Assembly (NCBI GenBank): GCA_030272155.1
Contig: CP126202.1
Coordinates: forward strand, 2,046,001-2,110,000
DNA from: Tetradesmus obliquus
Taxonomy: Eukaryota; Chlorophyta; Chlorophyceae; Sphaeropleales; Scenedesmaceae
DNA: 64,000 bases
Reading direction: 5' to 3'
In this document: in pieces, positions 55,741 through 64,000 of the stretch
How positions within the stretch are numbered: position 1 is the first letter of the stretch
How the letters are laid out: every line of letters starts with the position of its first letter
Program-made: the position numbers and the translations under genes
Notes under the pieces: generated by a model
What the model saw: only the letters and a program-made list of their open reading frames with translations
Database searches by the model: none
What the model was told of the DNA's origin: nothing

Positions 55741-57574
55741 GTAGATGCTGAGCTGCCGCGTGTTGAGCTTCCGCCGACGGATGTGCCTCACTCTTTTGCC
55801 AGCATGGTCACATCTTCTGAGCCTCCCGGCGAGCATCATGCAGGCCTAAAATATGACAAGCCTCATGCTGCAGCAACAGAGTCGGCAGCAGAGCGTGTGA
55901 AGGATGCTGCTGCTGCAGCAGGCGCAGCAGTAGCAGGGCTAGCTGGCAGGGCCAAGGAGGTTGTGAAAGATGCAGCCGCCAGCTCAGCAGGTGGGCCCGT
56001 CAAAGCAGCACAACAGCTGGCTGAGCAAGCCGAGCAGCAGCAGCAGCAGCAGGGTGTGCTCAGCAGGGCAGCAGGGGCTGCTGCGTCAGCAAAGGATGCA
56101 CTGACAGATGCAGCAGCGGGTGCTGCTGCAGGCATCAAGCAGACCTTGCAGGAGCAGCTGGTGCAGCCAAATCTGGACTGGTCAGGAACTCTACAGCCGC
56201 ACCAGCAGGAAGGCGACAAGCTGCCAGCAGCAACAGGAGCAGCTACAGCTGAAAAGCCTCCTACAACAGCGTCAGCAGCCGTGCGGTTGGCAGAGCAGCA
56301 GCGCCTGCAGCAGGAGCAGCAGCAACAGCAGGGTGGCGTGCTGGGTCACCTATTGCCGCGGGGTGTGCTGCACTTTGCGCGCTCTGTTGCGGATGAGATA
56401 TCGGCGGCGGCTGCTGATGTGGCTGGCCTTGCAAGGAATGTTGCTCGACGTGGTCCTGCAGCAGCCAAATTAGCAGCACATCAGGCGACCGCCTCAGCAG
56501 ATGAAAGGCTGCATGTGCTGCCAGTTGCAGAGGGTGTTGTGGATGCAGCAAAGGGTGCAGCGCAGCAGGTGCAGCAGGCGACCAGGGATGTTGTGGGCAA
56601 GGTAAACGACCTCAGCCAGACAGCAGATGCACAGGTGAGCTTGGGCGTCTGTCAACATGGAGTTTGCAGAGTTTTTAAGCATGTGAAGCAGGTGGAAGTA
56701 ATTGAACGAAGTGGGCACACGAAGGGAGTTGTTCTGTGTGGTGGTGGGCGCAGGGCTGCTGCTTTTGATGTGCTTGCAGACAGACACATGTGCAGCTACA
56801 AGGTCTGTGGTACCGACACTGAGTGCAGTGGCATCTAGCTAGAGGAGGCGTGCTTCTGTGCTGCTGCTGCTGCTGCTGTCCGTCCGTGCTGCTGCTGCTG
56901 CTTTCTGTCCGTGCTGCTGCTGCCCCTGTTGTTGGCAGTGCTTGCGGCCCTGGTGTGCGAGTGTAGTATCTCAGTGCCTGCTTGCACTGTGTAGCTTGAC
57001 CTGCTGCGCTCATGCACGACACCTGCACAATACCTACAGCATGCCATTGCATCCCCAGCAATGAACGGCTTTGCAGTCCATTTGGTTGCTGTTCTTACTT
57101 GTGCATGCCTCCATCCTCATAAACTCCTGCTGTTCTTACTTGTGCATGCCTCCATCCTCATAAACTCTGTCACATTTCCTGCAGGTGCGCAACGCTGCTG
57201 AAGATCTCCTCCAGCCACCCCCACACAATCGCCATCAAGGTTTGCCTCATCATCACAAGTTGCATGTGCCGACGCCAGTCGCACAGCATGTGGTGGATGC
57301 AGCAAAGGGTGCAGTGCAGCAGGTGCAGCAGGTGGCAAAGGAAGCTGTGGGCAAGGCGCAAGAGCTCAGCCAGACAGCAGATGCACAGGTGAGCATGGAA
57401 TAATGTTGTGCAGGTGGCCGCAGGGCTGTTTGGTGATGTTGCAACACATGTTACAGCCAGACATCTGTGCAGCTAAAATGTATGTTGTAATAACCCCTAG
57501 CGCAGCCGCATGATGCCTGGGTTGGGAGGATTGTAGCAGCATTGGGAGGGGCAGCATTGGGAGGATTGTAGCAG

Positions 57575-57605
<31 letters not shown>

Positions 57606-60600
57606 CGGGGGGGGGGGGGGGGGGGGGGCGTGCGTCTGTGCTACTACTGTCCCTGGTTTTTGTCATTCTTGCGGCTGTGGTGTGTGTTTGTGGTATTGCA
57701 GCGCCTGCTTGTATTGCACAGCTGCACCTGCTGCGCTAATGCATGGCACCTCTGTAACCCTTGTCAAGAGTGTCATATGACAATGCACATCCAAGCATCA
57801 ACAGCAATGCAGTACACTTGAATGCTGTCCTCACTTGTGTATGCCTGGGTCTTCTTACACTCACCTCAACCTTCTGCAGGTACATCGCGCTACTGAAGGC
57901 CTCCTGCCACCCTCACACCATCGCTATCGCCACCGCCAACACACCCCTCGCACTCAATTTCGCTCCGAGCCAACTGCTCAGAAGCTTGCAGCAGCATGGG
58001 CCGGCGCAAGGTACCATGGAGAGCTGAGGGGCGATGCCTGGAATGACACAGCGCTACTGCGGCAGCTGGGCATGCCTGGGGAGCCGCAGACAGCCGGGCA
58101 GGCGCTTGCCAGCCTGTACCACAGCACTGCTGGCAGCGTTGCGCATGCAGGTGAGGGGCTGTTCCATGAGGAGGAGTGGCAGCTGTGCATCGTGTCGTGT
58201 TGGAATTTGACTGATTTGATGCAAGTTCTGTGTTTTGTCGTGGTGGTGGCTGCATGGGATTGCGGCCTGTTGGCGTTGCTGCGGCAGCTGGGCGTGCCAA
58301 GGGAGCCCCAAACAGCTGGGCAGGCATTTGCAAGCCTGTACCACAGCGCAGCTGGCAGCGTTGCGCATGCAGGTGGGGTATTATGCAATGAGGAGGAGTG
58401 GCAGCTTGGGTGCGGCGTGCTTCTAGGAGTTGCCTGTGTTGTTTTCGGCAGCTGCTGTTTTTTGTTGTGTTATTAGGTGTTTGGGGTTGTGATGTGTTGG
58501 CGCTGGGTGTCCCTTGGGGGCCGCAGCAGGCCGGACACGTGTTTGCGAGCCCGTGTTTGCGAGCCTGCGCCACAGCACTGCGGGCAGCGTTGCACATGCA
58601 GGTGAGGAAGCGTGCCATGACGAGGAGTGGCAGCTCTGGTGCTGCGTGCCTGTAAAAAACGTCTTTGTTGTTTTGGCAGCTGCTGTGTGTGCTTTTTGGT
58701 TAGTAGCATGGGATTGTGGTGCGGCAGCTGGGCGTGCCTGGGGAGCCGCAAACAGCTGTCCAGGCTTTCGCTAGCCTGTACAACAACACGGCTGGCAGCG
58801 TGGCACATGCAGGTGAGCAGGCGTGCAGTCGGGCCTGGTGGCTTGTGCGACGTGCTCACCTTGCTATTGTTGAAGATTTCTGAGGCTAAACAGCCGGGAT
58901 GCTTTGCTTACTGCTTTGATTACTGCTTGTATGTATGCTGGTGCTCAGACAGCGGAGTGGCTTGGGGGGCAGTCAGGTCGCTGCAGGCAGCCTAGGCAAC
59001 CCCCAACAGCAGCAGTGCATCAGATTAGGTTTGAAACATATACCTGCACGGCAGCTGTTGATGGTACACAAAGTCAGCACACAATGCATCAGCACCCATG
59101 AGTTGCTGTCACTGCTGCTCCGGTCAACATACTATCTCACCTGTATCTGCTTGCTTTCTGCCGCTGCTGCCGCCACTGCTGCTATGCTACAGGGTCAGCT
59201 CTTGGCAGCGTCGTGCTGTCCCCATTCAAGGTGCTGCCTGCAGCACGCCAACTGCTGCTGCAGCGGCGGGCAAGGACCCACGCAACACCCGCATCTCCAC
59301 CCACAGCCCACAACGCCACAGCTGCAGACATCCCCGGCGCCCCTAGCATTGCAGCAGCAGTAGCATCTGTTGAGCAGCTGCTGCCAGGTCAGAACCTGGG
59401 CAGGAACCACCCAGGTGCAAGCGCTGCTGAGGCACCAGCAGCAGCAGCAGCGCCACAGCAGCAGCAGCAGCAGCAGGTGCAGCAGCCAGCAAAGCCAGGT
59501 GGCAGCAAGCACGCTTCGCTTCTGGACAAGTTGTTTGGGCCGTTGCCGGCAGCCAAACAAAACAGCCCACACATCATGACAGCAGCAGACGCAGTTGCAT
59601 CAGACATGCAGGCTGCCGCTGCTGCTGCTGCAACACAAGCCCCTGGTGACCTGCCGCTGCAGCAGCAGCAGTCTGTGCAGAATCAGCCGACAGAGCAGCA
59701 GCGGCAGCTGCAGGGCCATAGCGCGCTTGTGATGTATCAGAAAGTGGCTGTTGCTCAGGAGCTTGCACAGCACAGCGCAGAGGTGCTCAGCGAGGTTGTG
59801 GCTATGATGGAGCAGCAGATCCTGCACGGCGAGTATGCAGCAGCAACTGATACAGAGGCACTGAGCCGCCGCTCCTTGTTTGGCAAGCTAGTGAAGGCAG
59901 TGCAGCAAGTGCCAAAGAGCATTGCAGGTGGAGCAGCAGGCTTGTTGCATGCGGCACGTGTGGTGCCTGATGCGGTCGGGCATGCTGCAGTGTCTACAGC
60001 ACAGCATGCCAAGGATGCAGTGGTGGATGGTGTTGTCTGTGCTGTGGAGCAGGGATGCCATGCAGTTGGTGCAGTGGGTGGGGCTGCGAAGGGTGCAGCA
60101 GAGGCAGTTGCTGACGCAACGGTAGCAGCGGCGCAACGGGCTAAGGATGCAGCCGCAGCGACAACACATGATGCTGGAAGTGCAGTGAAGGGTGTTGTGC
60201 ATGGCACGCAACAAGCAGTCGTTGGAACTGCACGCACAGCGGAGCACGCGGCTGAGCGTGTGGTTGAAGGTGCCATGGACGTTGTGCAGGGCACGGCCCA
60301 GGCGGCATCGCAAGTGGCTGGGGCGGCTGCGGGTGCGGCAGTTGGTGCAGCACATGCAGCAAAGGGTGCGGCCACAGGTACTGTCAAGGCAGTGGCAGGC
60401 ACTACAGCAGCAGTAGGCCACACTGTGAAGGTTGTTGGTGAGCGCGTGGCTGATGCAGTAGTTGCAACATCAAATGCAGCAGCCAGCACTGCAGTTGGTG
60501 CAGTTGAAGGCGTCGCGTCAGGCATCCATCACGCTGCTCATACTGTGAAGCGTGCTGGAGAAGGAGCGGCAACAGCAGCATCAGATGCAGCAAAAGACGC

Positions 60601-61504
60601 CGCACATGCAGTGCTCGAAACAGCAGCGGGAGCAGCGCACGCAGTGAAGGAAACAACAGTCGGCACAGCACAGGCAGTGCAGCACACAGCTAGCGCAACC
60701 ACGCATGCAGTCAAGGACGCTGCAGGCACAGCAACGTCCATGGTGGTTGGAGGTGCGGCTGGTGTTGTCGCGGCTGGTCTGGACAAGACTGGTGACATGC
60801 TGGATGCAGGCGCTGACGCCCTACAGGCAACAGCCGACAAGGCACACTCTGTTGCAGAGGATATCAAGGATGCGCATACGCATGCGCATGGACAGCACCA
60901 GCTAGGATTGGGACAGCATGTTTCCAGCCAGCGCAAGCACGCACACGTTGACTTGCCCGCTGCTGATGAACATGCTAGACAGCAAGTTGCTTCAGCAACA
61001 CAGCAACCTCTCAGCGCAGCAGAGTTGGTGGCTGCAAGTGGCGGCCAAGCCCCTGGTGTTGCGAGTGGGGAGATGCATGTGGATCTGGAGAATGTAGAGC
61101 GTGTTGCGCACACTCATGGCGTGCGTGATGCTGCGCATGCAGCGCAGCATGCTGCTGCAGCTGCAGGAGATGCTGCTAAGGCAGCTGCACATGATGCGGC
61201 GGGGTCTGCCAAGCAGGCAGCAGGCAGCACCATGCACACCGTAGAGGAGAAAATGCAGCACGACAGGCAGCATGTGCAGCACGGCGCTTACGTGGTGGGC
61301 GAAGCGGTCGGGCGTGGCGCTGCAAAAGTTGGGGATGCAGCTCTAGGCGCAATCGCTGGTGGCTTGGACAAGACTGGCGATGTGCTTGATGCAGGCAGTG
61401 ATGTGTTGCATGCAGGAGCTGAAAATGCACACGATGCAGCTGCGTATGCACAACACCACACGTCAGCAGCCTCGCACCAGCAGCTACCAACTGCTACCAT
61501 GTGA
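52197..61504 (+). CDS. Giant secreted Ala-rich LEA-like amphipathic-helix repeat protein
   Basis: Model: join(52197-53145, 53960-56634, 57185-57388, 57880-58150, 59193-61504), all phases consistent, 2,136 aa. A strong signal peptide follows the second ATG at 52224 (MHASQQALLLVALLLFVSLR, then PVPAAG), so that ATG may be the start. Exon 2 opens with MHWHRHPFKSLWHDLLKGAR, then hundreds of residues of Ala-rich repeats (KAKEAAGATAHATKDAA, AGTVAGTAEGLAG) like group-3 LEA proteins or apolipoprotein-type helices. A motif KTGDxLDAGADAL recurs three times (near 55545, 60785 and 61375). There is a 16-Gln run, and exons 2 and 3 end with the same block (VDAAKGAxQQVQQ ... SQTADAQ). Possible roles are extracellular matrix, desiccation protection or lipid-surface coating; none is proven. 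Confidence 0.8.
53571..53880 (+). repeat. Three echoes of LEA-like exon-2 5' edge
   Basis: Copies near 53571, 53708 and 53818 repeat the MHWHRHPFxxLWHDLLKG start after a CAG acceptor, before the true exon at 53960. They vary as RNPVRGLWHDLLKG, RHPFRNLRHDL and HHFSQYLWHNMLKG. Confidence 0.9.
54642..55120 (+). repeat. Four tandem coding repeats in the LEA-like protein
   Basis: Units of about 120 bp starting near 54642, 54762, 54882 and 55002 encode ALKAAxxxGTVAGTAxGLAG followed by KAKEAAGATAHAT and Lys-Asp-Ala turns. About 40 residues per unit, high identity, in frame. Confidence 0.93.
55693..55740 (+). repeat. Coding (CAG)16 tract
   Basis: Encodes a run of 16 glutamines, with the last codon CAA, inside exon 2 of the LEA-like gene. 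The same trinucleotide that fills the introns here expands in coding sequence. Confidence 0.95.
57579..57628 (+). repeat. Near-pure poly-G tract, about 50 bp
   Basis: 27 G, one C, then 22 G, in the intron before LEA-like exon 4. It is likely to form G-quadruplexes and to stall polymerases. The exact length is doubtful in any assembly. Confidence 0.9.
58285..58811 (+). repeat. Three 3'-edge echoes of LEA-like exon 4
   Basis: Copies at about 58285-58373, 58495-58600 and 58722-58810 repeat LLRQLGMPGEPQTAGQALAS with the SVAHA end and gtg donor, after the true exon ending at 58150. The first and third stay open; the second is degraded. Confidence 0.92.
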
Positions 61505-62539
61505 TTGAAGCATGCACGCGCTGCACATGCACAGTGGCATTCATCTGAGGTGTGTGACTATTGCCCAATGGATTGGCAGTGGTCATTTGCATATATTGTG
61601 AATAGCTACTGTATTGATATGTTTGTTTGGAGTACAAAATGGCGACGTGCACGTTGTGTTGGCTTAGGCGTCGGAAGTGGTGCTCAATTGCTTGCTGTGT
61701 CACCAACACATTCATGCGCTACCAAATGGCAGGCGTAGTTGGGCAAGTTAAACTGTTGCTTTGTTCATATCGCATATGCATATGTAGAAAGAGTTCTGGA
61801 ATGTTAGCTCGGCAAGCTGCTCAGTGGGTTGCAACAATTGTGTACCGCTATGGTGCATGGCAGATTGGTTGTGGTGCAACGCACCACTGGCAGGCCGGTG
61901 AGTTGCATTTGCTCTTCTCACCTAAGTCTCCGGGCTTTCTATGGCTGTACTCTGTGTTGCTGAATAGCATCATGCACCATCTGAGGCAGAGGTCTCTGTT
62001 GTGCGATCCTTGTAGGTACTGCAGAATGTTGAGGTGTTGTATGGAGTTGCTGTAAGTAACCAAATTAAAAAACACATGTAGCTACAATCTGCAGTACCTA
62101 TAGGTACTGCAGATTGTTGAGGTGTTGTGCGTTGGCCAAGTCCAGGACTCTTGATTCGGTGGTATGTGTTATGGTGTAATCTGCTGATATATTCCTTTGT
62201 CTACAAGCTGTGCAAAGTCCCGTGACAATTAGGCACACGCCTTGCCAACACCTGTCAGCCTGGTCTAGGTTTTTGGAAGACCATGAGAAGGGAACAACCA
62301 ATCTATGTGGCGTGCCTCAGCCTCATCAAGCGGCAAACCTTGGAAGTTCTGTAGGTTAAACTGCCTACGCCATTGCAACATGTGTCGCAGTGCATGATTC
62401 CTTGTCGTCCCTTCAGCAAAACGTGCTCAGCCACCAATGATAACCAGTAATGATGAGTGTGAAGTGAACATGGGCTGTCCGGCTGTCCGGCATGGGAGGC
62501 AGCAGCGGCGCGGCTCAGGCAACAAGTTAGCCCACGTTG
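61505..62539. other. LEA-like 3' flank and spacer before the LINE
   Basis: No exon recognised. A block reading TAGGTACTGCAGAATGTTGA recurs near 62011 and 62101, and the second copy forms half of a perfect palindrome at 62085-62116. A TGTAA lies near 62050. Confidence 0.55.
62085..62116. repeat. Perfect 32-bp palindrome
   Basis: CAATCTGCAGTACCTA followed at once by its reverse complement, with no loop. Its right half belongs to a direct repeat whose other copy is near 62012-62030. Confidence 0.92.
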
Positions 62540-63942
62540 GCTACAGCTGAGCTCACAACTTCAGCAGCAATGGCAGCAACAGCAAGTACAGCAGCAGCAG
62601 CAGCAACAGCAGCAGCGGGAGTCATGGCAGGCAGCGGCTGATCACTATTGGCAGCAAGGTAGGCAGCAGGGTTTGCAGCTGCGCCTGCAGCTGCAACAGC
62701 AATGGCAGCAACAGCAGCAACAGCAGCAGCAACGCGAGGCATGGCAAGCAGCTGCTGACCGCTTCTCGCAGCAGGGTAGTCAACAGGGCCAACAATTGCG
62801 TTTGCAGCTACAACAACAGTGGCAGCAGCAGCAGCAGCAGCAAGAGCAGCAGCAGCCAGCACAGTCGACACAGCCGCAGCCACAGCAGACACATCACCGC
62901 ATGCCGCGCCAGCAGGGGCAGCCTGTGCGTGCAGCGGTGTCGCAGCAGGAGTCCCCAGCAGCTACGCCACCCCTGTTGCATGAGAGCCAGAATGGTTTCA
63001 GGCCCAAGCGTAGCTGTGCGGAACATCAGCTGGTGCTCAGTGAAGTGTTGAGCGGGCGACAGGCAGAGGGCAAAGAATCGTTCTTGTTGTTTGTTGACAC
63101 GTACAAGGCATTCCCGACTGTGGCTTGATGGGTTGTTCCATAAGCTGTGGGAGAAGGGTGTACGAGGCAAGATGTTCCGTGTGTTGTACAACCTGTATCA
63201 AGGATCCCGGCGTTTGGTTTCGCATGAGGGTGAGGTCGCATACAGCTTCAGTTGTGATCTTGGCCTACATGAAGGTGATGTTATCTCTCCTACACTGTAC
63301 CTGTTCTTCATTGATGACCTGCTGCAGGAAGTGCATGCCAGGCACCCTGGTGTCACACTTCTCGGCCCCTGTGGTGCGCCAGCTACTTCAGTTGTGGCTG
63401 CCATGCAAGCTGATGATTTTGTTGCCGTATGTGACTCCCTGCAGGAAGCACAAGCAGTAGCTGCAACTGTTTACGCTTACAGTTGCAAGTGGCGCTTTCA
63501 GTTGAACAGTCTAAAGTCTGCTGTTGTGCATGTGGTCCCAAACAACATCCGCAGCCGGTTAACAGATTCTGGCATTGTGTGGAATGGCGTACCCGTGCCC
63601 GTGGTCTCTGAGTATTGTTATCTGGGCTTATGGTTCAATTCTGCATGCACATGGGACACACACATCACCAAAATGTTACAAAAGGCGGCACGTGTGTCTG
63701 CTAGCCTTATGCCGATTTGGAAAAGTCGGCGCATTAGTGTGGAGGTGAAGCGCATTGTGTTGCTTTCGTATGTTCGACCAATTGTGGAGTATGGTGCTGA
63801 AGTTTGGTACCCTCCGCTGTCTGGTGGTAAGGTGCTGTTGGGCAAGATTGACAAGTTGCAGGTTGACATCATCAGGAGTGCTATGCGTTGTGGCAAAGAG
63901 AACCCAGGTAACATAAACCAGGCGCCCAAGGGCCATACGTAG
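62540..63942 (+). pseudogene. Broken LINE-type retrotransposon reverse transcriptase
   Basis: 63091-63942 encodes a non-LTR reverse transcriptase: YNLYQGSRRLVSHEGEVAYS, DLGLHEGDVISPTLYLFFID (the GxxQGDxxSP-type block), a MQADDFVAVC catalytic block, KSAVVHVVPN, YCYLGLWFNSACTWDTHI, and a C-terminal SYVRPIVEYGAEVW. Upstream, ESQNGFRPKRSCAEHQLVLS and LFVDTYKAFPTVA lie in another frame that stops at about 63126-63128; one base change or indel between them breaks the gene. The residue before ADD is Q where Y or F is usual. The first part (62540-62970) encodes three Gln-rich repeats of about 120-130 bp in place of the usual finger region and endonuclease, so the element is 5'-truncated or rearranged. 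Not active as it stands. Confidence 0.85.
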
Positions 63943-64000
63943 CTCACATTTCGCTTACAGAGCTGCTGAGCACTTCACTGCCGCCGCTGCTGCTTCTGCT

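Noticed and set aside
59755-60525. Minus-strand 256-codon frame opposite LEA-like exon 5
   Set aside because: Antisense shadow of the repeat; no start context, motifs or splice logic.

Overview
This window is nuclear DNA of a green alga, most likely Chlorophyceae (Sphaeropleales or Chlamydomonadales). The signs are short exons separated by many introns, very many CAG/CTG microsatellites, a plastid PAP/fibrillin gene, a stand-alone plant-type gamma-glutamyl-phosphate reductase, a plant-like CSN1, and TGTAA-type poly(A) motifs. The species cannot be named from sequence alone. Spliced models were built by hand from reading frame, GT/GC-AG sites and family motifs. For eight genes every exon junction keeps frame from ATG to stop; those junction coordinates are given.

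Layout. 1-527: 3' end of an unrecognised plus-strand gene. 2095-5590 (+): mitochondrial complex I 24-kDa subunit NDUFV2. 6835-12400 (+): ProA, proline synthesis, followed by a tandem array of its last exon to about 13560. 14803-21015 (-): secreted protein with four carbohydrate-binding-like modules. 21853-25199 (-): MRG15/EAF3 chromodomain protein. 26983-33840 (-): class-3-lipase-like hydrolase. 35600-38547 (-): acidic protein of unknown function. 39422-43156 (-): plastid PAP/fibrillin. 44011-51792 (-): COP9 signalosome subunit 1. 52197-61504 (+): an unusual predicted secreted protein of about 2,136 residues, Ala-rich and LEA-like. 62540-63942 (+): broken LINE reverse transcriptase. These are unrelated housekeeping genes with no operon logic; CSN1 and the LEA-like gene are divergent and share a 404-bp spacer.

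The most remarkable feature cuts across all genes. Almost every exon is flanked in its introns by decayed copies of its own edges: copies of the exon's 5' edge with its acceptor lie upstream, and copies of its 3' edge with its donor lie downstream. Copy number runs from one to about six, with period about 80-240 bp. I call these 'exon-edge echoes'. They explain most intron length here. They also give many surplus splice sites and, in at least one case (LEA-like exon 3), have become a coding exon. Intron 3' ends are also commonly (CTG)n running straight into a CAG acceptor.
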